Source: Henricia sp. BOLD:AAB3569
Taxonomy: Eukaryota > Echinodermata > Asteroidea > Spinulosida > Echinasteridae
Assembly (NCBI GenBank): GCA_037783545.1
Contig: JBBELK010000366.1
Span: forward strand, 310,001-374,000
Length of the DNA stretch: 64,000 nt
Direction of reading: 5' to 3'
Positions within the stretch are counted from its first letter, which is position 1. Each line of letters starts with the position of its first letter. Made by a program: the position numbers and the translations under genes. Below the pieces are notes generated by a model. It had not been told where the DNA came from. It saw nothing but the letters and a program-made list of their open reading frames with translations, and searched no databases. Shown piece after piece: positions 24,201-39,200 of this stretch.

Positions 24201-27200
24201 TGTACCGGTACATCATGTACCGCCCATAGTGTATATTCTTCCTCTTTACTTTGTTTTTTATTGTTAAGAATCAAACAGCTCCTTGGTTATGACGCAGAGG
24301 ACTTGGTGGACCAATCATTCTACAACTTCTACCATGCCTCGGACAGCCAAGTCATTGACAAATTCCACAAAAACTGTAAGTGTGTCATTCGGGCATGTAG
24401 CCTATGTGGTGATATGCTGATTATGACCAATCTCATACCAACTAACATTGTTACATGGGCTAGAGCCAAACAGGAACTGGAACTGGAACCACATAGCTAA
24501 AGTCACATTTCCAAACCAAATAACCAAGCCACGTTATCATGACGTACCTTGTAGATTCTGAGTATGCAGCCCACATCCTGTCTTATGAAGTGTATGTATG
24601 TATAATATTCCAGGACTTTGATAATAAAGGTTGCACAATACATGATCCTATCTGCTTAGTCTGTGTGTAAAGCCATGTTACAAATACCCAGCTTTAAAGA
24701 GCCTAAGTACATGTACATCAGCCATGATCTTAAATAAGGTAATAAAATTGTGTTTTGCTGGTCTTAAAGGGTGCATTTAAGACCACTTGGGGAACTGGAG
24801 GCTGATAATGGCCTGAGCAATTCTTCGACAGTAAATTTCGCCATTTTGAGGTGTACTTTCCTATGTATGCGTCATTTTCGTCTAAAGTGATGTACATCGA
24901 GTTGTTTTTGTTTGATCCCGTGCAGTATGCGCATTGCACGCATGTTGTACGCACACGGCTGGGTAAACTTAATTTTTGTCACACTGTGTCAAATTAATTT
25001 TGGGCATGTGTGGTTTTTGTGTGCATGTGTGTTCTTCCGAAAACATTTCTGTGGGGACATTGACCAGTTTACACACCGATGGGGACTAAAATCGTTGTGG
25101 GAAAATTTGTTGTGGCCCCACAACATTTTCTTCTTAAATCCTTCTAGAAATAGAGATTAGGGTTAGGGTTAATGTTAGTGTTATAAAACTCTATTTAGAG
25201 TGCTTTTACAGTAATTTTCACTAAATTTAGAGTAATTTTAGAGTGATTTTCATTCTCTTAGAATGCTTTTATAAGGGCTTCACTCTTTCGAAGAGTGAAA
25301 TGTCCTCTCATTTACACTTAAAGAGTACGATGCTATATAATACGATTAGGTCGAAAATATTGTCCTCATAACGTTTGCCTAATTCTAGTATAGTAAAATG
25401 TCCTCACAACTCTGTATTTGCTAGTGGGGGTGTGTTCTATGCGCACTAAAAATATGCCGACTTTGCATCAAACTTTTTCATTTTTAATTATCTCTGGCAG
25501 TGTTTGCAAAGGGTCAGGCAACTAGTGGCTGCTATCGATTCCTTGCTAAGAAGAGTGGCTATGCGTGGATGGAAACACAGGCTACTGTTATATACAACAA
25601 CAAAACCAACAAACAGCAGTGCGTGGTCTGTGTCAACTACATGATTAGGTATGTTTAATTTTTTGTTGGTCAAACTGGAGGAGATTTACATCTATACATA
25701 GTTGAATAATAAGAGCACTGTATTGTACAACATTCTGCTTTAACAAGGAAAATATTGGGTCCCAAAAAGACCCAAAACATTTAACAAATTTGACTAAACA
25801 CCTCAACAAAAGTGTACCAAAACTGTACTTGTCATGTGTTAAGAGAATTAGGGAATTGTTGACTGCATTTTGCAATTTTTGAAAAGTGTCAATTGTACCT
25901 TTAAATGCTGCTTATTCATGCATGACATAAGGTATAGACCCAGCACACGGGCCGCTCCCGTGAGAATCTAACTGATGTCGCCCTCTGTTGACTAAATCCG
26001 TCTAACATAGTCGGGTACTTTGTTTACGCGCAGTTAGTACGGCTTTTCGCGTAGGGAGTACAGGTGGCCCACTCGGTACCGATCAAAACAAAAAGACATG
26101 AAAAAAGGTGGAAGCCCGTCGCGCGTGACTTGCGTTTGCGGTTTTTAAAATCCTTTTTTGTTCAACCGGCCGGAAGAGACATCGTCATGAATTTAAAAAG
26201 GACATTTTGGAGGTGAAAGTAAACGTGTAAAGGGGTGAAAATAAAAATAAAAAATAAAAAACCTTGAGGAAAAGAGATCGTCAGGCCCGACTTTTTTATT
26301 AGGTTTTTCCCTTCTCTTTGTATAAAATACACGCACGTTTTTGCCACTACTTCTTACAAATACGGCATAATATTTGGTCAGGAAACATGTTCTTCTCAGC
26401 AGTGAAGTTTTGTATTAATATTGGAAATGAAAATATAATAAGGCCTAAGGTATTTCCCCCCTGACACTTTATGTTTCACTTCCACCTCCAACATGTCCAA
26501 GGAGATTGTATTTGGGTTTGCAAAGGTCTGAACTATTATAATTATAAAGGGATAAATAAACTTGTGCTATAGGCTGAAGAAAGCAATGAACTGGTTTCCT
26601 GAATTGGAAAACACCGACGAGGAAAATTGGAAAACGAAGCTCTGAAGCATATTGTCAACAATGTTTTGAAAACTGAAAAAAATGTTGCCAGTATACGTAC
26701 GTATACTCAAAAAAAAAGAAATATTTTTTGCAACTGCTAATATTTTGCAAATTAGCCAGCAGGGAGAAACAGAATTTCACATTTATGTGATTAATTGTAA
26801 TTTTACCTGCATAAATTGTCAAGTCCTGTGATCTTGTACAGTCTGCCAGACTTGCGTTACGTAACTTTTACAATCTCATAAAATTTGGTTTTTGATTGAG
26901 TATACTTGTACATGCATGTTAAGCCATGTTCATGTTCCAGTTTCTGATGTTTGAAGTTGAAAATGCAGCAATGAAGACATGCTCGACCACCAACCTTTAG
27001 AAAAATATAGCAAGGTGTTACATGTGGAATAGTGTCTAAAAGTGGCCGTGCTACCTCCTTACAGTGTCAACGCCATCTCAAGCCAATGTCTTCGAAAAAT
27101 GCGGAGTTTTAATGTAAATGTCGTCGGCATGACATCTCCACCCTATTGATGAACAATGGCCGACTATGCCAACATTTACGTAATACATGTACGTTAAAGA

Positions 27201-30200
27201 AACCAAATTTTGAACCATTGATTGCCTACTATTACTAGCTCAATTTCCTGTATGTAGAGTAACTGGTTAACTTAAACCAGTTACTATGCATACATGAATT
27301 TGAGCTACTACTAGTAGTAGGCAATCAATGGTTCAAAATTTGGTTCTTGTTTCGCGTCAACTTTCCGAAGGGCAACATCTTCCTTTCAAAGCAATGGCAT
27401 ACTACACTTGGCATGTTGGATGAACAGGCATGTTTGGATAAAATGGAATGTATTTTTTAAAGGTTTGTGAGCCTGCCAAGTGACAAAACTGCTAATGTTC
27501 AACTAGCATGCCAAATACAGCATCCCATGCTTTATCTCGGCGGAATATCCAGTGTAAAGTCACAGCATCTGCGTAGATTTCCAGACATCTAGGTTTTTGT
27601 TTGTCTGGGAAAGTGTAAGAATTTACAAAGGAAAACTTAAATTTGAGCTGTTGCAATGGTTGCGGCCCTCATGGTGGTCGTCTGTACGTCCATGGCAATC
27701 TTTCCGTGTGTGTCCCCTCCTCCCTTTACAATGTGTTGTGCCACTATCTTCTCTTGGCACCCCTCTCCAACTTTGAAACGTCTGGCGATGGCGCTGTTGA
27801 TTCAGGTCGAAAGAAGCACTGACGGTACACAGCAGCATGCAACTTCAGTTGGATGGGAGAATTGAGGTCATGATCCATCTTAGTACTCCCAAAACACGTG
27901 ATTACCGGTACATGTACATGTGAAGATAGTACAACCAGTCTATATATTGTCTTGGGAATACTAAGGCGGCCAACAGTAGCTTCAGATTTCAAGGGCGTTG
28001 CGGCATCCAGTGCGGCAGATATTTAAGAAAGAAAGCCTTTTGCAACTACGCAACATGATGCAAGGATGCTATACGACAACCTTGCTCTGTTATTGTCGGG
28101 GAAAGAATTGGGAAGTCGATCATGGCTTCAAACCTTGTGCGAAAACATGAGACTCACAAAATCTTTAATTTTTCCGACACGAAATTTTGTTTTTGATTTG
28201 GGTTTTTATTTCCATCATACCTGCACATTCCAAACTAGATGCGTCATTTTAAAGAAATTCTGTATCAACTTCCAAACCCTTACCACTCCTTTTTGACAAA
28301 GCAATTTGGCAAGTACAATGTACCGTGACATGTCTGGCACTTTTTTGTTTTGCCATGCCATTCAAAAACCACAGAGCATTAAACAACGCTCAACATGTAT
28401 ACATGTGCGATCAAGCCATGATGGCAGGTTTGTTTGGTCTTCATTAAAGGCAGGGGCTCGTCAGCAATGCGCGAACACAAAATTCATGCCACGAAATACG
28501 CAGCTAGCTCCATAGCAAAGGCATGAAGCTTCGTATTTCGGGGCAAGAATGTGACGCGCGCGCATTGCTGACGAGCCACTGCCTTTAAATGAAATGTGCA
28601 TGCACTAATGACTAATTATCTTTGCCGACTGAAGCAATTTCTTTAACTTGAACGGGGTCAAATTACTATTGATAGTGACACTAAGGCAAATAAATAAGTG
28701 GAAAGAATTATGTTTACTGGTCGCCACTTATTCTTTTTATGACTTAAACACCACCAAAACATGTAAATATTTAAAAGGGAAGTGATTTTATGAGTGAAAA
28801 CCATTCAACATTTTCTTTTTCTGCCGTGTTCCCTAGAATTAACACACGGCGTCTCAGTGGCGACCAATAAATGGAATTCCTACTAAATGAGTTTCTTGTG
28901 AGAAGAAAATAAGAAATTGGAAACACCGAGGACAGCGGGACACCAAAAATTTAAGCCAAGAACGAGCTTTTGTTTGATGACTCGCTTTATGCATTTTGTG
29001 CACCAAGTCATGAACTATCTGGGTGTGTAAACATGGATTCAAGTAAGCTTACAGTTTCACAAGAGTGACAAAGCGGGACAGCGAAATTCCTGGGACAGAA
29101 TCATGGTAAAGCTGTAGGCCTATCTGCCCAAACAGCATTCCCACAAATTTTGCCAAGATCGTGCAACTACTAAAATATTTTGGTTAACGAATGCAGTATA
29201 ATCCCTCTTGGCAGTCTTGCACTCGTCTCGGGACCCCGCCCAGACTCCACCACCCCTTCTCTCCCCCAGGAGAAAATGACACTTCAAGTGCAAAAAAATC
29301 CCACCCAAGGGTGTAAAGCATGCATGTAAATGATGAATTGTTCACGAGGTTCACTAAAAATTTGATTGTGTAAAAATACCCTGGCTGGGGAATGAAAAAG
29401 CCTAAGAAGGGGCGGGGCATCGGAGGCGGGGGAAACAATTGGCCTAACTAAGGACCTAAGTGCATAAAAAGACGGAAATACCGACAATAAACAACTCCTA
29501 CCCAACTCTAAAAAGCGTCTTAGGGCACAATTCAACATTATATAACGATATGCCGTAGTTGTATACTGGCAAGAAATGGAGCGACGAAGCATGGACGAAG
29601 TAACCGTTGGTGTCAGCCATTTTTAAATTCCCGTGTTCCACGCGTCCGCAACAGCGGGGATTCTATAGTCGATGTCCTCAAAAAGATCGGTCGTAGCTCG
29701 CAATTTACAAACACAACTTTACTTTAAGTGGTGTTTTTATCAATCACTGATACGTCCCTATTCCGATTCCATAAAGTTTGTGTTGAAACTCGCTCGATAT
29801 TTCCTGAGAACAACGATTTTCTGTAACCTAATGCCTTCTCGTCTGCGGTTTTCGCTGGTGGTAAACAGTGGCCTTGGGATATCGGGTTACAACTCATTAT
29901 CATAAACCGCAATCCTTGCGGACTGATACAGCCAAACCACTGCTAAAACGATCTAATTTTCTTTAGCTTTGATATTCCTGCTGGATTTTTCTTCAGAAAA
30001 AACGCAAATTCCACGAAAATATGGATTCTTAAGGACAATGTGTTTTGATGACGTCATCAAATTGTTTGTAAACATGATAATTAGAGATCGATTTTGATGG
30101 ACTACTTCTTGAATTTGCAAACGCAAACCATACTGAAAGGCGGTAAAAAGGAACGACTAGGGGTCAGAGTTCGTGCGTCTATATTATTTACTTTGAAACT

Positions 30201-33200
30201 AAATCGAAATTCTGGCACTTTTTCGTATTTTTTAAGATTTTTGCAATTAATTAATTACGAGTAGGTGGTGTGATTTTAAAACTGGCCTTTGCCACTGGTA
30301 TAAATTTAAATTGCGTCATTTGTTTTTTATATGAAAAGAAATTTCTTGACCATTTTATCCCGCCACAAACCAATGCGATGACGTCAAAGAAACGTTTCTT
30401 TCATTCATAAATCTCAGGGGTGTAATTGGGCGCGGTCCCATGGGAACGACACGCTTAACCGCAGAAGGGCGCCCTCTGTTGGCGGAATTTAGAAAGTGTG
30501 GGAAATTCAAAATACGATTGACGTACGCGCGCAGCGGCCCGTGAGCAGTTGAATTACACGTTCCATGCATTGCACTAATCATTCACACCAAGTTTCGTGT
30601 AATTCCAAAATTTACTTTGGGAGATACATGTACATGTATAAGCAATTATTTAGGGGGAAACTTACATGTACTTAAATTATTGAGGTGTTTATATCTCTGG
30701 AATAGAACGTGCTGCAGGAGTTAAACATACATGTACATCAAATTAAACCTTGTTTTATGTCCTTTTCATCTGTGCATATCACTCAAAATGTTGTTGAAGA
30801 CATACACTGTAAGGGCCCATTTTTGCAGAGGCGAGTCAACAATTATGAAAATACATTTAGTATGTGCTCTAAGAGATGCAGCTTTTTTAAATTTTTAAAC
30901 ATGTCGGTTTTGTGTCATTTACCCATACATTTTTAAAAATCTGCAGTGGTTTGGAGGAAGAAGAGGCTGTGATATCAAGCCAGCAGTTGGACGAAGCCAT
31001 GCAGATGAGCACTGAGAAGACCTTCATGCCTAAACCAGACAACGTCATTGATGATGAGTTTCCACTCTACTTAACAGGATCAAACAGTAAGTAATTGGGT
31101 CCTCGAATTTGAGTTTACATTGACCAGTATTGTAGGACTCCAGTTCATTTCGAGTCACTATTTTGTGAACTTGGATTTGACTTCTAAACTCCTCAAAATT
31201 TTTTTGGAAAGTCACATTTGACTGACGATTTCTCTCTTGTTACTAAATCATTTCCCTTGAATTTGGTATCATTGGAAAGCCCTGTTATTCCTCTTTAAAA
31301 ATTCACTGCTATTGTCATGCAGTGCATTCCCCTTTTGCTTGGAGGATGGGAATGTGTCAATGCACTTTTTGACAATAGCAATGCATTTTGTGACATTTCA
31401 CTTTACACCCGCCCCCGTATTCAGCTGTGCTGCACATCCCCCAATTGCTTAATCATAACAAATGACACATCATCGTAAAGAGGAATAACAGGGCTTTCCA
31501 ATCATACCAAATTCAAGGGAAATGATTTAGTACATGTAACAAGAGAGAAATCGTCAGTCAAACTTGACTTTCCTAACTTTTTTTGAGGAGTTTATATTGG
31601 TAAATTTAAAAAATACTTTTAAAAGTACACAAGCTGCAAAAAATAAATAAAAATAAATAAAAAATAAATAAAAATAAATAACAATAAATAACAATAAATA
31701 ACAATAAATAACAATAAATAACAATAAATAAAAATAAATAAATAAATTAAAATCACAAGCTGTACAAAATTGCCTCATACATGTAGACTTGGCCTCAAAA
31801 TCGGCAACTGGACCTTGCATGATAGGTATTCTTCTCAAATTTCCCTCAGTGTAAAAATAGATGCTTTTGTTGACCTTGAGTATTTTTCCAGCAGACAAAA
31901 TCAAAACAAAAACAAGGGCTTTTTTCACTGTGGCAAAGTTTGTTATATGGCATTCTCTGTACCCGTCTTCTGCACATGCAGTCAGATAGTGCAAGATTAC
32001 TGTTTTGCTACCTCTGTCAAATTGTTGCAGGAATTCTTTGCATGTACATGTATATTCTGGCAATTACAAACTGCAATGGGAAACTCGTACTAGACAAGCA
32101 TCAGTGTTCTCCCCTACCCGTTTTGTCCGGGCGTGCTGCCCGGACAAAATAAAAAAAGGTACGATTGGCGCCCGGACAAAAATCTGCCGCCCAGACAAAA
32201 AACTCGGCCGCCCGGACAAAAATAATCAATTTTCCCCTCTAAAACACTTCAGAAGTACGGCTGAATCATTCCAAAATTAGGTGTAAAGTCACCAAACACG
32301 TTCGCTGGCCGCTGGTTTTATTATCGTTCACTTACTACGCATATTTATCGCATTGGGGACCCAATCCGTGATCCGTGCATCTGTTTTGAACAGCGCCCTC
32401 ATGCGGCAGACAGGGGGTTGATCAGTGGAAATCGGTCGGTGTTCGCCGCATGAGGGCGATGTTTAGCAGTGGAGAACACTGAGCATGAAAAAAAGAACAA
32501 AGCTTTGATGTAAAAGTTTCATTGTTATAAGCAACATATTGTGTGCAGAGTGCTATTAGCCATTAGCAGGTTCTCATGCCAATACTTTTTTATTTTTTTT
32601 ACATTTCTCTCCTTTTTTTTGCCAAACAGCCTCTTTAACGCACTCCTCTTCTCGTACATCCAAGCCCTTGTTAAAAGCAACATAAATTGTCGCTGCCTGG
32701 GCCAATCGGGATGCTTGTAACATAAGGCATAACAATTCACTAAATGTGGACAGATTGTAAACACAGTACATGTCCGCACTCAACAATAGACCAGTTGCGT
32801 GATAGATTTGCATAAATACTAAAGAGTCCCGCCCTCGCGCTATGGCACTCGCGTACGAGTGAGTCAAGTACCAGACTATCTGGCAAATCGGGTCATTTTC
32901 AGGTGGTGCAAGCTGGTACATACATGTAGTAACCAGCGTGAAAGTCTGTGCGGTACCTGGAATACCTCGAACATTACTCTATGCATTTTTAAGCTGGACC
33001 TTCCCAAATTATATGTTAAAATGAACATGTTAAAACATGTACTCATCGTAATTTTGTGTAAAAATAACGAAATAGAAGTGTTTTTGGCTTTTTGTCACCT
33101 TTGAAAGCTTGAACGATTCCAAACTGCAATGATGCCTTCAAGAAAGTGGATAAACGATTTAGGGTTATGTCACTGGTTTGAAGTTGCCGATCAACATGTG

Positions 33201-36200
33201 CGATCAACATGGTCCAGCTTAAAAATACATAGAGTAATGTGCGAGGTACACTGTATTACAGGTACCGCACGGTTACCATGTACCAGCGTGCACCACCTGG
33301 AAATGGCCCCGATTTGCCAGGTATATCATGGTGCTTGACTCACTCGTACGCGAGCGCCATATAGCGCGAAGGTGGGACTCTAGCATTTATGTAAATATAA
33401 GGCGTGACTCTAGGATTCATGCAATTGGTCTATTGGCTGCTTTTTGTTATTCTGCATCCCTCTTCTTAATTTCAAAAACTGCAGAGTAAATAAAAATGTC
33501 GCCGGAAATTTTGTTTGGAAGGGAGTAATTTAGAGCAAAAACTAAATCCACTTTTGAGAAAAGTATAGACATTTTCTTTTCAGCATAACGTGACCAATTT
33601 GATTAGATTAAATTAAATCTAAATGACTCATGTGTGCATTTGCTAAATGTAACGGCCGCTCAACTTCAAAAGCTTTGCTGGTGTTTCCTCGGGGGGATTG
33701 TAACGCGCTTAGAAGAGCGGAATACCCTGGGTTCTCAGGATGTCTGCCAAAGTGCTTATTTGAACTCTCTGCCACTTTGAACGTACAGGTGACGTAGTGA
33801 ACCCAAATGAACTGGCATACCTGGCTCCAACTGCCGGTGACACAGTGGTATTCCTGAACTGTTCCAGTCCTCCATGTAGCATAACAGACACAGAGCCAAT
33901 GGACCAGCCGATGGAGGAAGAAGGCTTTGCCCCGTTTCTCCCGTTCGAGGACTTGAATTATGGCACTACCACTACTAACGAAGCCCAAGAGCAGCAGATT
34001 GGAGGAGAGCTGGTCAGTCGGGTATTGATTGCTTTCCGGTGATGTCACCCCTTCCATCCACCATTTTGGTGGGCATTTTTCATGACCCACGTGGCTCGAG
34101 TAATAACCGGCAAAAAGAGCAAGAAAAGCGCATTGGTTGCACTTACCTCTGTTGCTTGAACTAGCTTATGTTGTTGCGCCATGGCTGTTGTATCGAGAAA
34201 GATAAAAACGCATTTCTTCAGGCTAAACATCGCGATCAAGTAAAAGCACTTTCGTTTTTACAAGCCGAGTGCATGCTCAATAATTTGAACGTATCACAAC
34301 GCCCGCGTGTGGCATCTTCGAATGAAAATACGCTGGTGAGTATTTTTTACGCGTGTTCATGTGCGTCTATTGGCGCGCGCGTGTACGCGCGTGACTGTTG
34401 ACCACCAAACATTCCCCGATGTTCTACGTCATCGAAAGCAATCAATAGGAGGTCCCAGCAAATCTCCATTAAAAGCTGGAACCAAATCGGAGCTGGGACG
34501 CGCATATAACCACGCCTTCTCATTAGCATAGTTTTTGGCATCTCATTTGCATAATATTGGGCACTTTCCCATTGCACAGGAATGCAACTTTTCAGCTGAT
34601 CAGCTGTATATTTTTCTTCATCTGTCCCATTGAAAATAAAAAATGACTGTACATGTACACAGTTGGAGATTTTTTGCAATTTCCTGTAAAAAAAGTTGGA
34701 GATTTTTTGCATATTTTTGTAAAAACACAGTTGCATGCCTGAAATTGAATTACTCGTAAAACCTTGTGCACGCGCACTTTCTCGATGTGTTGATCACACA
34801 TATTATGTTCGAACACAAAATGCGCTACACGTGCATGCGAGCCAAACCAACCAAATCTGGGTACGCTGTTGTGCTATTCAATAACACTCGCAGTGTTAAA
34901 AATCGCAGTGGCTATATATAGTTACAGTAACCATAACGCGTTAAGAAATGCATATAGTTACGGTATTGCAACTGCAGCGTAAATCACTGCATCGATGATA
35001 TCAGGGGGCGAGTCAGTCAGGGGGCGAGTTGGAAAGGGTACATAAGGTGGCGACCTGACATGATTCCAACTTAATAGGCATACCTTAAGAAAAACATAAG
35101 TGGGATAAACAAATTTAAGATTTCTTTTAAATTGTGTGAAGAAAGACTTAACAATTTGTCAGCCTGGCTCGTATGTTTTGCACTCAAGGTCTAAAGCCAT
35201 GATCGACTCCCCAAATTTCCCTCAACTTTGAAGTCGAGTCGGTCAACGGACAAGTTGGTCCAACGGTCGAGTTGACTGTCATGAATGTGTTTAGGCGCAT
35301 TTCTACAATGTATGCGCGCACACGTACGTACGTACGTACGTGTGCAGCCACAGTAACATCGCACTGCTAAAAGGGTGAAATCTCGCGGTAAAATCGTAGC
35401 GCAAAAACCATTGAAAAAACTCGATCAGCAAGCCACATGGCACTTTAAACGAAAGCACTTGTCTTCATCTATCGGAAAAACGCTATTGTTTTCCAAAGTT
35501 TTGTCTAGTCCAGTCAGGAATCACAAACCAATTGACCCCCTCAAAATCCACGATACGACCCATCACTTCAGATTTACACAATTACCAACTAAACAATGAC
35601 CCAAATTGTGACAAAATATACATCAATCGAAAGAGGAAGAATTATTCTACAAACTTACCCCGCCATCTTGGCCACCAACTACCCGTTAAAAGCGGTTGCG
35701 AGCAACGAAATAAGGCCAACGAAATCTCGCGAACATCCCGGACTTTCTCGCGGTGCGTTCACGCCAATGAGCTGCGCAGATAAAATTGGGTATTTTACCT
35801 CATTATCGGGTGCGCTGCGGACTGACTGTGATTGGAAAAGTTTTAAAAACAGGAACAGCATTACATAACTAAAGAATAATGTTGATAAACTGCCTTGCAG
35901 AGATTTCACCCACATAGATACAGTAATACTTAAGAAAAATTGAAAAATCCATGCATGGTTTTTGTGTTGAATGAATGGTAAAACCAATTGTCTGCAGAAA
36001 TTTTTTTTCAGTTGGCAATTTCTCCTGCAAATGTACCATTTTACACGGGAGAAAAATCATGTGGTGATTGTTACTATTGCTATGAACACTTTTAGTCGAG
36101 TAAAATATTGGGCAACTGCAAGTGATGTATTGGGCAATTCCGTAGTGACTGACGTTACAGGTTTTAAGACATATTGTTCTGTATTCCCCAGGTTAATCAA

Positions 36201-39200
36201 GGGTGATCCCCTACTTCTATCTAACTGAATAGCTAAACCCCCATAGCTGTTAAAATAACTGTCACTTTGTTTACTAATGCAATATTGTATGCAGGGGAGC
36301 TCATTAAATGTGCGTGACTGACGTTACAAAAAAAGGACATGCAAAAAAATCAATCATCTTTATTTTCAATTTCTTCTCAAACTAATGATACATTCAAAAT
36401 GGTTATTTTACCCCTCAAAATAGAAGAGTTTGACCTAACAAACACACCATATGTGTACACATGAAAATATGCGTGACTGACGTTACATGTGACTGAAGTT
36501 ACATTTTCTGTCATTACAACTTATAACAAAAAAGTGGATACCACAATACCTACAAAACGGACAATACAAAGTGTCCTATACAAATTTACAACCTTAAAGG
36601 CATACTCTAACCATCATAAGTAGTTTCTAATAAATTTGGGGTTTTATTTTTTTTCCTCATGTCCACCTATTTGCGGAATTGCCCTATTAGGGCTTCCATA
36701 CAAGTTACAGTCCAAAATTATGTGTAAGATATTACATACTAGGTTTACAACCAAAGGCAGTTGCCCAGCGTAATTTTTTATGTGTCGCGTACATCAGCAA
36801 TAAGGGAGGTTGCAAGGAAATAATGACTGTTCCTTAACAATATGCAGGTTTAAAACATTGTTTTCATTGGAAAATCAAAGATAATGTGGGAGCAACAGAC
36901 TTGAAAATTCTTGCATTTATTCATCCTCAGTTTCCGTGATAGTACATGTATGTATAAATAATGTTGACAGAAATGTTACAGGCATAATTTCTTTTTTCAG
37001 GAATTCTCACCCAAGAAGATGACCACACCCAACCTGATACTGCCAGATACAGACTCGGTAATGAGCTCAAGCAAGGATCCACTCATGGGCGACTGCTCCT
37101 CTGAGGTGGGTATTATGGTAGGTCCCACGGACTTAGATATACGCTGGACAGGATGTTCCTTATGGGTTTGTGCAGCAGCGCGTCATGCAGTTGCTTGTAT
37201 AGAGTTGCGCATACTGCGTACATGCGTGTGGTGACGCGCTTCGAAAGATATATGGTGCGTACAAGAAAAATCGCAATTTAAATATATCTTTGCCAATATT
37301 TTTGGTGTCACATATATTTTTAGCAAATGTTTGCGAAAATTTACAAACATATTTGCAGAGAATGTATGACATTGTAAATACATTTGTTTGCAAAGATATT
37401 TCCGACCATGCGATGCCTCTTGTACGCCACCATAAAACCCTCTGCAGCTGCAAGCACGTGAAAAACGCTATTCGTGCACATCCATGCAAGTACAAAAATG
37501 GCGGCGCAATGTCTCCAGCAGAAAAATATGGAGCTCACTGGTAGGTCCCTACTGACAGTTTTGTGCATTTGTGGGCACATTCAAACTAAATCCTTTTTTA
37601 TGTCCAGGCATTTGACCAACTGCAGGTTGATGAAATGTCAATGAGGGCGCCCTACATCTCCATGAGTGATGACTTTGACTTCTGTGGGGACAAAATGATT
37701 GACATGCAACAATTTGAGACATGGGAGCCTGTGGACCTATTTCGGACTGGCATGTAAGTGGGCACAACACTTTCATAGTCTGATCACCACAGAAATGAAA
37801 ATTATAATCTGGGATAAGAGAAAAATAATTCAGCCATCACTAGGATTGAACCCTCTAACACACAAGCAGATGCCCTATCAGCTGTGCAGCCGATTTCACG
37901 AAATTTACGCAGAACTTTTGCGTAAGCCCACTTGCGCAACGTTTTATTGCGTCGGTTGCGCGACGATTTAGCGATGATAACACGCAAGCTATGGGGCTTG
38001 CGCCATTTTTCAAAAGTTGCGCAAGCTGCACATATAGGTGTGAACTCACTGACAATCGCGGACGTCCCTTTGTTCCTCTTTTCTTTGGACATAGTCTATT
38101 TTTCCTTACTCTCGTTGGTTTTGTACAGGAGCGAATCGCGGACGTTCGCTTGCCAATCGCGGACGATATTGTTCTCTTTGTTAGACCTCCCTAAAACGTC
38201 CACGATTGTTTGGGAGAACAAGCGCACTCTTTCGTGAAATTGGCTGCTGGTCTCTCTTATCAGGTTTCCCTGAGAACCTAACTTGTTTGCATGGATGCTC
38301 AGCTTGTGAATAACAAGGCACTGATGGACCAATCACTGTGAATCGCTTTCAGGATTGTTCTGCTGTAGTGATTTCCTCCAGGTCCAAGAGGAAGAGGGTG
38401 TCGTGCACAAAAGAGAATTATTGCGTCGGTCCATACGATGCTTTAGAAATGGATGTCATTTGCCTATACACAACGCGGTATATGCACTTAGTGGTGCATA
38501 TAATCCACCTATCAATTGTCCATCCCCCCGGGCTACCCCACCTAAAAAGTGGGGATTGTCACTTTTTGCATGACAAAATCCCCACCCCTGGGGCAACATT
38601 TAGGTGACCAAAATCCCCACCCTCGGGTGCAAAATATCCGCCTCTTGTATACAAATGCACAGAAATTTTATTTAAAAGGGTCAAATGCCCCACCCTGGGG
38701 CATAAAAAAACGTGACCAAACCCCCACCTAGGGGGTGGCGCAGCGCGGGGAGGTGAGGGGTGGGGGAAACAATTGATACATGTATGTACATGTAGGTGCA
38801 TAAAGCATCGATACGATGTGCATGGGAAAATTACATACATTTAACATCGTATGCTTCCTGTTTAACATTTCTATAGTGTATGTGAACTATTAGCATGTTT
38901 CTACTGAGCACTCCGCATTACTCTGTATTTTTTACCTGCTATTTTAACCATCATGTGTGAAGTGGTTCCTCGTTGAAATGCCGGGTGCCAGGCATTAAAC
39001 CACACATGCAGGAAGTATGGAAAGCTATTCAGGTCACATGCACTGCATTCTGTGCAGCGTGTATCTCTAGTGCGCCTGACAAATGTTACACCAATGTGTT
39101 TATACTGCAAAAGACAATCGGTATTACACCCCATGGCCCACCTTAAGAGATGGTTAACGGTTCACGGTAGGATACCCGGAATTACACAGACACTTTGTCA

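Noticed and set aside
25155-25180. ttagggttagggttaa, telomere-like repeat
   Set aside because: Only two to three units inside an intron; not an interstitial telomere array.
31554-32063. 169-codon minus-strand open frame
   Set aside because: Mostly a translation of the AAATA/AACAATAAAT microsatellite (poly Tyr/Leu/Phe); no domain or splice support.
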